Shown piece by piece: positions 7,759 to 15,384 of a stretch of DNA of 64,000 bases. Each line of letters opens with the position of its first letter. Positions within the stretch are counted from its first letter, which is position 1. A program made the translations under genes and the position numbers. The notes under the pieces were generated by a model. That model ran no database searches. It was not told where the DNA came from and was given only the letters and a program-made list of their open reading frames with translations. Where the stretch lies: NCBI GenBank assembly GCA_965262425.1, contig OZ253536.1, forward strand, positions 2,604,001-2,668,000, in the 5' to 3' direction. Origin of the DNA: CAZOZZ01 sp965262425 (GTDB taxonomy: Bacteria > Acidobacteriota > Terriglobia > 20CM-2-55-15).

Positions 7759-9174
7759 TCAGCAACGCAGAGGAAGCGCTTGTAGATTTCGAACAACGAG
7801 GTCGAAGGTGTCGACGTAGGGATAGGCTTCCGACATGGAGACCCAGATGTGACGAACGGTCAGGCGGACTTGAGCTCCGATCTTGAGGAGCTTCAAGCGG
7901 ATCGTTCCGCACTGAGCGCGTGCCAGATCGGTGTTCCGGAGTCCCAGACGGCGCAAGGCGTGCATGAGCATGTAGGCGGCCGAGGAGAGATAGAGCCGGA
8001 GTTGATTAGCGCGCATCGTGGCCGCACTGGTCCGGTCGGCGAATAAATCCAACTGCTGTTCCTTGATGCGATTTTCCATGTCGCCCCGCGCACAGTAAAA
8101 GTCTTCATAGAGTGCGCGGGCGTCCAGGCGTTCGGGCGACAGTGAGGTCACAACAAATCGAGGATTGGCTCCTTTCTCCAGAAACTCGGCCTTGCCGATG
8201 ACGCGTCGCTCGCAACTCCAGCTCTTCCGAGTGCGGTACCGAAAATCCTTAAACACCCGTGCCGGTTTTCCTGTGTCGTTAAAGGCGGCTTCGGCCTGCG
8301 TCATCTGTTCGGCGATCTCGCGTTTGAGCCGATTGTTCTTGGCCAGCCCCACCACGTAGCCGACCTGGTGGGCCTCGCACCAACTCAGTAATTCGTCCCG
8401 GCAAAAACCCGAGTCCGCCCGGATGATGATCGACACGTCCGGCCAACTCCGCCGGATCTGGCCGACGATTCTTTCCAACTCATCGATGGATCCATCCGCG
8501 CCGTCGATATTGGAGCGCCGCAACCGGGCACACAACAGATGCTCCCCAGCGAAAATGTATAAGGGCAAATAGCAATAGTTGCCGTAGTAGCCGTGATAGA
8601 ACCGTCCTTCCTGATGGCCATGAATCGTGTCGTCGGTGGCGTCCAGGTCCAGCACAATCTCATCGGGTGCCGATTCGTGGGCTGCCAGAAACGCATCGAC
8701 CATCCAGTGGTCGATCTTGTTTCCGTCCATGGCGATCTTCTTGTATCGCTCTTGCGCATCCACTTCTGCTCCGGTCAGCTCGAACCGGTTCAGCGTACAC
8801 TTGCCCGCCAGCGCCTTTCCCCGGTCTCCGGCCTGCCGCCGGTTCTCACCCAGAGGATCGGCTTTCTCCACCGCCACCGCCAGCATCGGGTCGGTTCGCA
8901 ACTGGTCATGATCATTCAGGTCTTCATAGCCCAAACAGAGCCCATACACGCGTTGCGCCAACAACTCCTTCACCGTGTGTTCGATCAACCTCGGGTCCCG
9001 ATGATCGCTGAAACACTCGGCCAGGCCACCGATCAGAACCGTCCGTTTCTCAACCTCTCGCAGCAGCAGCACTCCTGCATCGGACGTGATCTTTCCGCCA
9101 TCGAATCGCGCTTTCACTTTTCGTTGAAGAAGTCCGTGAAATTCGAACGTGACTTGGTTACACTCTGTCGTCAT
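7759..9174 (-). CDS. IS1380-family transposase
   Basis: An apparently intact 471-residue DDE transposase. The N-terminus (FDGGKITSDAGVLLLREVEK), the RVYGLCLGYEDLNDHDQLR segment, the acidic LDLDATDD, the ADSGFCRDELLSWCE region and the late GDMENRIKEQQLDLF are hallmarks of IS1380 transposases. It is full length with no internal stop, so it may be active. The flanks 7546-7758 and 9175-9315 probably hold the element's ends, but I could not align terminal inverted repeats with confidence. The element lies beside the truncated PadR/permease relic. Confidence 0.9.
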   Translation of the reverse strand: MTTECNQVTFEFHGLLQRKVKARFDGGKITSDAGVLLLREVEKRTVLIGGLAECFSDHRDPRLIEHTVKELLAQRVYGLCLGYEDLNDHDQLRTDPMLAVAVEKADPLGENRRQAGDRGKALAGKCTLNRFELTGAEVDAQERYKKIAMDGNKIDHWMVDAFLAAHESAPDEIVLDLDATDDTIHGHQEGRFYHGYYGNYCYLPLYIFAGEHLLCARLRRSNIDGADGSIDELERIVGQIRRSWPDVSIIIRADSGFCRDELLSWCEAHQVGYVVGLAKNNRLKREIAEQMTQAEAAFNDTGKPARVFKDFRYRTRKSWSCERRVIGKAEFLEKGANPRFVVTSLSPERLDARALYEDFYCARGDMENRIKEQQLDLFADRTSAATMRANQLRLYLSSAAYMLMHALRRLGLRNTDLARAQCGTIRLKLLKIGAQVRLTVRHIWVSMSEAYPYVDTFDLVVRNLQALPLRC

Positions 9175-9315
9175 AAGGGCCGCCTTTGTTTGGCTTGTGA
9201 AACGTTCTAGACAAACGCTTTATGCCAGACAGGGCGGCCTTTTCTGGTCCTTTTGGTGAAATATGCGGGCTAGGTTGCCGGCCTGTATGGACAGGGCCTG
9301 ACTTGACGGCCCGCC

Positions 9316-10173
9316 TCAAGCAAGAATCGAAGGCAAATACGGGGCCGTGGGTTCGTTGTACATTCCAAGACTCATATAGGTCATCTGTTGTACGACCCGA
9401 AGGCCTTGATCCAGGCACCACCGAAACAGTTCACCGTTCCGGGTCGGCAACAGAAAGCCGGGTCCCATGAACTCCGGCGACGCGCCAATCAGCGCCTTCA
9501 ACGCCTCGTTGCTCTCTCCGACGGCATGCCCTATGAACCCGATCAGGGTCGCATACCCGCAAACTCGGTCCCCGTGCTCGACAACCGTGGCGATTCCCTG
9601 GGTGATCGCATCTGCGACCTCACCGCTTCGATCGTGTCCGTGAATGCGGCGGCACAGCTCATTGCACACGCCAAGGTCCCCTTCGGTGGCAGGCCGGACA
9701 CTGTAGCCGGGAAGCCGGAGGTCGAGTGGTGGTCCCTGCATGTTGGACAACATCTCACGCGCTTCGAACCCCAGTTTGGAGTACAGACAGAGCGAACGGT
9801 TGTGGTAAGCGGCCTGGACAAGCCGGACACCCGGACGACCGTGCTCGGCCACACGATCGAGGGCGTGCTGCATCAGTTGTTTGCCGATCGTGCTGTTCTG
9901 AACCTCGGGATCGACCGTGATCGGACCGAGTCCGGCGATCGTCGAACGTTCGTCAAGGAAATTACTCCCCACGATCCGGCCGTCGGTTTCCGCGACAACT
10001 CCGTAGAAACCGGGGTGCGATATACAAAGCGAAAGGAATCCCGTTACCTCTTCAGGACCAGGGAAGTCGGGTGGGAAGTTGTGCGCTTCGGCGAGGGTCT
10101 TGAACGCGGTGTGGCAGATCCGGCTGCATTGTTCGACGTCGGCAGTGGTCGCCGGCCGCAGGGTCAGGTTCAT
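9316..10173 (-). CDS. Tandem-domain GNAT N-acetyltransferase
   Basis: 285 residues with an N-terminal GNAT domain (residues about 1-150: LRPATTADVEQCSRICHTAF, then GPITVDPEVQNSTIGKQLM as the acetyl-CoA loop, then YSKLGFEAREM) and a second, weaker GNAT-like domain from YSVRPATEGDLGVCNELC. Such two-domain proteins transfer acetyl groups to unknown small molecules or proteins. The second domain may be degenerate. ATG at 10173 follows AAGGAGGAGCCC. It is followed upstream by a PIN relic on the same strand. Confidence 0.85.
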   Translation of the reverse strand: MNLTLRPATTADVEQCSRICHTAFKTLAEAHNFPPDFPGPEEVTGFLSLCISHPGFYGVVAETDGRIVGSNFLDERSTIAGLGPITVDPEVQNSTIGKQLMQHALDRVAEHGRPGVRLVQAAYHNRSLCLYSKLGFEAREMLSNMQGPPLDLRLPGYSVRPATEGDLGVCNELCRRIHGHDRSGEVADAITQGIATVVEHGDRVCGYATLIGFIGHAVGESNEALKALIGASPEFMGPGFLLPTRNGELFRWCLDQGLRVVQQMTYMSLGMYNEPTAPYLPSILA

Positions 10174-10223
10174 GGGCTCCTCCTTGTTCTCGATTACCAG
10201 GTAGTTCTCCGGTAGATCTATTT

Positions 10224-10457
10224 TCAGATCGTCTTGACGTGCCTATACTTCAACATCCTTCTGTCAGCCGTGGCCAGTGGGGCCCCCATCGTCAGAGCGG
10301 TCGCCACGATGAATCGATCCGCGGGGTCTCTGTGGAAGGTTTCGGGCAGGTCCACCGACCGGATCGAGATCAGATTGTCAACCGGTACGAACTGCAGAAA
10401 GGGCAGCGCCTCGGATCGTGCGACCCAATCACGGACATCTGAGCATGTTTCCCGAGT
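10224..10457 (-). pseudogene. PIN-domain (VapC-like) toxin, C-terminal relic
   Basis: Directly after the stop of the GHKL ATPase gene, and in the same frame, the minus strand encodes about 77 codons ending in VDLPETFHRDPADRFIVATA then GAPLATADRRML. This is the C-terminal half of a PIN-domain nuclease, including the DPADR acidic site and the TAD motif. The N-terminal half with the first catalytic Asp and any start codon are missing, and no antitoxin is seen. It is therefore a fragment of a VapBC-type locus. Confidence 0.75.
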
Positions 10458-12269
10458 TTATTTCAGATTCTCGTCCGTGTAGAGCAGCAGTTCGATCATG
10501 CGCTCAAGAAGCTCGCCCGGCGAGTACCCGGGGAAGTTCTTGCAGACGAGTTCCTTTGCAAACAGCCGGGCTATGTAGCGGAGCTTGAGGGCCCGATTGC
10601 GTGACGCGAAGACGAAGTCACGGTGCCCGTTGTTGATCACGATGACATTCTGCTCCGCATCGTATCTGGAACGCCAAAGCTCTCCTGGCGCGCGTTTGAA
10701 GGTGTAGCCCGGCAGCCCTTGTTGGTGACCAGATGATCCCTTCGTCTCGGGAAGAAGAGAGTCGGTTACGGTGAGCAGGGATTCGGCCTCGCAAGCAATC
10801 GTCCCTTGGGTAACCTTCACACCCAGACGGGTCAGCCCGGGCTCGGAGGGAGCGCTGAACTTGACGATCTCGTCTCCGACATTCTCGAGCGATCCCCCTC
10901 CCTCGACGACATGCCAGGCGAATTTCAGATCATGTTCCACAAGGTGGCGCGAACGGTCTCGGGCAATGGCGCGCAGCGTTCTCGATTCGCCGACCGGCAC
11001 CACAGAAGAGGCGGGCGAGATGCGAACGCTGAATAGCGGCCCTGAATATTCGAAGAATGCTTTCTGTCCCTTCTCAGCCGTTCGGTCCGGTTCGCTCTCG
11101 GGCGAACCGCTCATGATCATGCCGTTGACACCTGGATTCGCTCGTGGGCGGGCATCTGGGCGGCCTGCGTGAATGTCGAACCAGTCGTAGTCCTCGGCCG
11201 GCAAGGAAAGCAGCGCCTCCCGGAAGGCTTTCTGGATCGTTCGGAGCATTTGCCTGCTGGTGCGATCCTCTTCTGCTCGGCGTTGCTCTTCGACCAGCCC
11301 CTTGAGTGTCTCCGCGACCGGCTCCATAGCGGTGCAAAACTCGGAAAAGGCCTGATCACGAACGATACCGGTGCGCGTGCCTGGCGTCAGATTCAAAAAC
11401 GGCGCGTTGACGATACCCTCTAGGCAACGATCGGTCCAGGGAGGATGCTCGAAGGCCTCCAGCTCCGTCAAACTCTCGAGCACCCGTGTGCCGGAGCGGT
11501 ACAGACCCACCCGGGGCTCATGCTTCGGTTCGCTGAGATAAAGCTCGAGGTAGATCTCACCGAGGGGGGCCTGCGGTACCGGCAGCTGATGGATGAGGCG
11601 TCCACTGAACTCGCGTGGCTGCACGTCGTATTGCTTGCGGGCCTGCCGGTCCACGACCTTAATACGGACGCCGCTGTCACGAATCCGATCGCGAAGCTCG
11701 GAGGCGAGGTACCACTGGATCTTCTCACCGCTGAGCTGCCGAATCCCGGGCAGCAAGGGCTTGATCTTCAGCTCGGTGCCCCTTTCCGGAAACAGCACGC
11801 GCCGACGATTCACGGTGTATCTCGGATCGCCTTTTTTCATGTGCATCTGGTACATCTTCTCGTCGGTGCCGGCAGAGGTCATGGTCAGCCCCTCACCGAC
11901 CGTCCAGAAACTGAGAAGGCCGATACCGAACTCTCCCTGAATGCCTTGAGCACCGTTCGCCTTGAGGCGCCGTTTGATGGAATCGCAGATGTGGGTGGCC
12001 ACATACCGGAAATCCGGCATTCCCTGATCGTCCCTCGGTATACCTTCGCCATCATCGGTGACCCTCAGATAATGCTCACCCCCCTCCCGACCCCGGGTGA
12101 TGGTGACGCACCGGGCCCCGGCGTCGATACTGTTCTCCACGAACTCCGCCACCGCTTTGAGAGGATTGCTTTGAGACAGCGCGATGATGGTGATGGCGTT
12201 CCAGTCGTCGCCAATGCGAAGCCGTCCCGACGCTTTCGATTTGGTTTTTTTGCGCGCGACCTTGGGCAT
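10458..12269 (-). CDS. GHKL-type ATPase with Ig-like domain
   Basis: 603 residues with no signal peptide. The N-terminus is a GHKL (HSP90/MutL/MORC-like) ATPase: the N box EFVENSIDAG at 42-51 with Asn46 for magnesium, G1 DDGEGI at 72-77, and G2 GEFGIGLLSF at 112-121. A transducer-like region follows to about 330, then a charged linker, then an Ig-like beta domain at about 405-504 and a conserved helical tail (VIVINNGHRDFVFASRN). It is not a histidine kinase (no H box or receiver), nor a complete MutL or HtpG. Similar stand-alone GHKL ATPases occur in bacteria without assigned roles; chromosome or defence functions are possible but unproven. The PIN relic follows in frame. Confidence 0.8.
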   Translation of the reverse strand: MPKVARKKTKSKASGRLRIGDDWNAITIIALSQSNPLKAVAEFVENSIDAGARCVTITRGREGGEHYLRVTDDGEGIPRDDQGMPDFRYVATHICDSIKRRLKANGAQGIQGEFGIGLLSFWTVGEGLTMTSAGTDEKMYQMHMKKGDPRYTVNRRRVLFPERGTELKIKPLLPGIRQLSGEKIQWYLASELRDRIRDSGVRIKVVDRQARKQYDVQPREFSGRLIHQLPVPQAPLGEIYLELYLSEPKHEPRVGLYRSGTRVLESLTELEAFEHPPWTDRCLEGIVNAPFLNLTPGTRTGIVRDQAFSEFCTAMEPVAETLKGLVEEQRRAEEDRTSRQMLRTIQKAFREALLSLPAEDYDWFDIHAGRPDARPRANPGVNGMIMSGSPESEPDRTAEKGQKAFFEYSGPLFSVRISPASSVVPVGESRTLRAIARDRSRHLVEHDLKFAWHVVEGGGSLENVGDEIVKFSAPSEPGLTRLGVKVTQGTIACEAESLLTVTDSLLPETKGSSGHQQGLPGYTFKRAPGELWRSRYDAEQNVIVINNGHRDFVFASRNRALKLRYIARLFAKELVCKNFPGYSPGELLERMIELLLYTDENLK

Positions 12270-12394
12270 GTGACTTTAGAAGAGCGTAGTTCAGTTTTGA
12301 GTTTCACTTGGAGTTTACATCACGATCCCTGGCTTCAGCGTAGAGTACGGCACGAGAGGCAGGAGTGTTCGCGACACGTCCGCCAACCAAACTG

Positions 12395-12517
12395 AGCGAA
12401 ACGGGAGTGTGTCGCCCGGACCGGGGGAATGAGGTGGCATCCGCTACTTTCTCAAATTCCGCATTCGAACGGCTCCGGGAAAGCAACGAAACGAAGGTCG
12501 CTCTTCAGTACGAGTGA
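12395..12517 (+). pseudogene. ABC permease relic: internal piece joined to the extreme C-terminus
   Basis: In the frame ending at TGA 12515-12517 the translation reads ASATFSNSAFERLRESNETK and then VALQYE. The first part matches FSYAAFEQLRDSNET of the intact permease that follows (bases about 12950-13000), and the last six residues equal that permease's C-terminus. A large internal deletion would create this join. The rest of 12270-12687 holds no other gene that I can support. Confidence 0.65.
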
Positions 12518-12687
12518 TCACCATCTGCGCTGTAGGGCCAAATTTCTGTAAACAATTCTCTTCTTGCCACCGTATTAACGTTTCTAAAGGTTAGCTCAAT
12601 TGTCATATTGAGTTGCCAACGAATCTGAGCCGACCGGGTCTATGTCTAGCAGCCCGTGGTGGAAGCGCTTCAACCCAAGGAGACCCG

Positions 12688-15201
12688 ATGCTGAGAGATC
12701 TGCGGCATGCCGTCCGCATGCTACTTCAATCCAAAGGCTGGACGTCCGTGGTCCTGTTGTCGCTGGCCCTGGGGATCGGCGCGAATACGGCCCTGTTCAG
12801 CGCCATCAACAGCCAGATGCTGAGGAAGATTCCCGTTGCCGCCCCGGACGGGCTGGTACGGTTGAGGTGGTCCGGCGATAACGACATGGCGACGAGCAGA
12901 AGCGAGTACGGCAGTACGGCGCCAGGACCGGGTGGTATAAGGACTGCGGCTACTTTTTCCTATGCGGCATTCGAGCAACTGCGGGACAGCAACGAAACGA
13001 TGACCGACCTGTTCGTCGGCGCCCCGTACGGGCGTGTGAACGTGGTCGTGGACGGGGAGGCCGATATCGCTTCCGCCTTCATCGCTTCAGGCAGTTATTT
13101 CAGCGTCCTCGGTGTCTCGCCTGCGGTTGGAAGAACCATCGGACCGGATGACGATGCGGAAGGCGCCCCGCCGGTGGCCATGATCAGCCATGGCTACTGG
13201 AATCGCCGTTTCGGCCTGGATCCCGAGATCGCGGGCAGACGGGTCACCATCAACGGAACCCCGATGACGATCGTCGGCGTCACACCGGTTGGATACACGG
13301 GGATCCAGAATCCTGGCGGTACGGCCGCGGATGTCCATGTGCCCCTGGCCCTCGACGAGCAGCTCAGCGGTCGGGAGAGACTGGGGGAGCCAACCTGGTG
13401 GTGGTTGCAGATGATGGGTCGGTTGAAGCCCGGGGTCCGTCCCGAGCAGGTCCAGGGAAACCTGGAAGGTGTCTTCCGGAGCGTATCGCGTGAAGGAATG
13501 GATAGTTACCTTGAAGGTTTGTCGCCGGAACAACGGAACATGGAGCGTAATCAGGATCGAGACGCGATCCCGGGGTTGTATGTCAGCTCCGGCAACCGGG
13601 GCATTTACGATCCGGGTTCCAGATCATCGCGCTCGGCGGCGATCCTTGGATCGGTCGTCGTCCTCGTTCTCCTCATCGTCTGCGCCAACGTCGCCAACCT
13701 CCTGCTGTCGCGCGCAACGGCCCGCCACAAGGAAATATCGGTCCGCATGTCGATGGGCGCCACCCGCATGCGTCTGGTTCAACAACTGCTGACCGAAGGT
13801 GTGCTGCTGTCGATGATCGGCGGGATGCTGGGACTGCTCGTGGCCTACTGGGGTCGTCAGTTGCTACCGCAGGGTCAGACGGCGCCCTTCGACTGGCGCG
13901 TTTTCGCCTTTGTCGCGCTGCTGAGCATCGCGACGGGTGTGATCTTCAGCCTGATCCCAGCCCTCCGAGCCACCCGTCTGGACGTGGCATCTTCTCTCAA
14001 AGAAAACAGCCGCAGTGTCGCCGGTTCGAAGACACGCCTCAGCAAGGCACTGCTGGTGTTGCAGGTCGCCGTCTCGCTGGTCCTGCTTATCGGGGCGGGT
14101 CTCTTTCTGAACACGCTCCGAAACCTGCGCAACGTCGAGGTCGGCTTCAATCCCAACAACATCCTGCTGTTCCGCGTAGACCCGCGGTTGAATGGTTACG
14201 AAGACGAACGGATGGCCGCCCTTTACCAGCAGATGCAGGACACGCTTCAGACGATTCCGGGAGTGCGGTCGGTGAGCCTGACACGAACCGCGTTTCTGTC
14301 GGGGAGCACAAGCACCAGTGGCGTTTACGCCCAGGGTCGCGAGAGGATCGAGGACGTCTCGAACAGCGCGCACATGATGACGGTGTCGCCCGAGTTCTTC
14401 GGAACGCTGGAGATACCGTTGCTCGCAGGCCGTGTCTTCGACGATCGCGACAGCCAGGACGCATCCATGGTCGCCGTGATCAACGACGCGGCGGCCGAAC
14501 ACTTCTTCAGTGGGGAAAACCCACTCGGTCTCCGCTTTGGATTTCAGCGGGAAAACGACGGCGACATTGAGGTCATTGGAGTCGTCCGGGATGTGAAGTA
14601 CTCCAACGTCCGGGATCCGGAACCACCGACCGTGTACCTGCCCTACTTGCAGCGCACGTTCGGCAGCATGATCTTTGAGTTGAAGACGGCAAGCGATCCT
14701 CGGACCATGGTTCCCACCGTACGCGAAACCGTTCGAGGGATCGATCCCAACATGCCGCTCATGAATGTTTCGACCCAGGCGGAGCAGATCGAGCAACGGT
14801 TCAGCCAGGAGCGATTCTTCGCTCTGTCTTATTCCCTGTTCGGCGGCCTCGCGTTGCTGCTGGCGTCAATCGGATTATTCGGCCTGGCGTCCTACAACGT
14901 GGTTCGAAGGACGAATGAGATCGGTATCCGGATGGCGCTGGGCGCCGAGGCAAGGGACGTGATGCGGATGGTCCTCGGCGAATCGTTGATCCTGGTGGCG
15001 ATCGGGGTTGCGGTCGGACTCGTTACAACGCTTGCCGCCGGCCGCCTGATATCGAGCCTGCTCTTCGGCCTCGCCCCAACGGATGGGTACACCGTCGTGG
15101 CCGCCACACTGGTGATGATTCTCGTTTCGGCATTTGCCGGCTATCTTCCCGCGCGGCGCGCATCGCGGGTGGATCCGATGGTCGCGCTGCAATACGAGTA
15201 A
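12688..15201 (+). CDS. ABC transporter permease (MacB_PCD/FtsX type, no ATPase)
   Basis: 837 residues from ATG 12688, chosen over upstream starts because AAGGAG lies six bases before it. The N-terminal membrane helix (TSVVLLSLALGIGANTALFSAI), a periplasmic MacB_PCD domain, an FtsX triple-helix block around residues 310-450, a second periplasmic domain and a final FtsX block ending YLPARRASRVDPMVALQYE are all present. This eight-helix, double-core architecture is typical of acidobacterial permeases that lack a fused ATPase. They may be export or signalling proteins; the substrate is unknown. Relics of close homologues lie just upstream (12395-12517) and at 18118-18236. Confidence 0.9.
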   Translation: MLRDLRHAVRMLLQSKGWTSVVLLSLALGIGANTALFSAINSQMLRKIPVAAPDGLVRLRWSGDNDMATSRSEYGSTAPGPGGIRTAATFSYAAFEQLRDSNETMTDLFVGAPYGRVNVVVDGEADIASAFIASGSYFSVLGVSPAVGRTIGPDDDAEGAPPVAMISHGYWNRRFGLDPEIAGRRVTINGTPMTIVGVTPVGYTGIQNPGGTAADVHVPLALDEQLSGRERLGEPTWWWLQMMGRLKPGVRPEQVQGNLEGVFRSVSREGMDSYLEGLSPEQRNMERNQDRDAIPGLYVSSGNRGIYDPGSRSSRSAAILGSVVVLVLLIVCANVANLLLSRATARHKEISVRMSMGATRMRLVQQLLTEGVLLSMIGGMLGLLVAYWGRQLLPQGQTAPFDWRVFAFVALLSIATGVIFSLIPALRATRLDVASSLKENSRSVAGSKTRLSKALLVLQVAVSLVLLIGAGLFLNTLRNLRNVEVGFNPNNILLFRVDPRLNGYEDERMAALYQQMQDTLQTIPGVRSVSLTRTAFLSGSTSTSGVYAQGRERIEDVSNSAHMMTVSPEFFGTLEIPLLAGRVFDDRDSQDASMVAVINDAAAEHFFSGENPLGLRFGFQRENDGDIEVIGVVRDVKYSNVRDPEPPTVYLPYLQRTFGSMIFELKTASDPRTMVPTVRETVRGIDPNMPLMNVSTQAEQIEQRFSQERFFALSYSLFGGLALLLASIGLFGLASYNVVRRTNEIGIRMALGAEARDVMRMVLGESLILVAIGVAVGLVTTLAAGRLISSLLFGLAPTDGYTVVAATLVMILVSAFAGYLPARRASRVDPMVALQYE

Positions 15202-15219
15202 CCGATGGCCCTTCATCAA

Positions 15220-15360
15220 TCACGACACGTTGATTTCGAGAAAGCCGGCCGAGCGGCCCGCGGCAAGGTACCCGTGCGGCATCAACTCGCTTGCAGCCGG
15301 TGCGCTCGGCCTCGATATCGCGACGCCGGAATCGTCTGTCGGACCGCTCTCGTAGTAGAT
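15220..15360 (-). pseudogene. C-terminal relic of a secreted protein
   Basis: The minus strand reads SELMPHGYLAAGRSAGFLEI ending in NVS and a stop at 15220-15222. This matches the end of the intact secreted protein at 18794-19612 (NGYLAAGRSSGFLEI). No start or N-terminal portion is present. The fragment abuts the 30-bp sequence shared with 18237-18267, so it belongs to the partially duplicated block. Confidence 0.6.
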
Positions 15361-15384
15361 CTCTTCTGCCGCGCAGGCTCCTAG
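15340..15384 (-). repeat. Repeat B copy containing a stop codon
   Basis: Read on the minus strand it begins TAGGAGCCTGCGCGGCAGAA and continues into a GATC/TACGAGAG segment like the other copies. The leading TAG (15381-15383) is the stop codon of the permease gene at 15381-18071. Confidence 0.65.

Noticed and set aside
7546..9315. Exact ends of the IS1380 element
   Set aside because: Only weak similarity (TTTCACCAA versus TCTCACCAA) was found between the two flanks, not enough to claim terminal inverted repeats.
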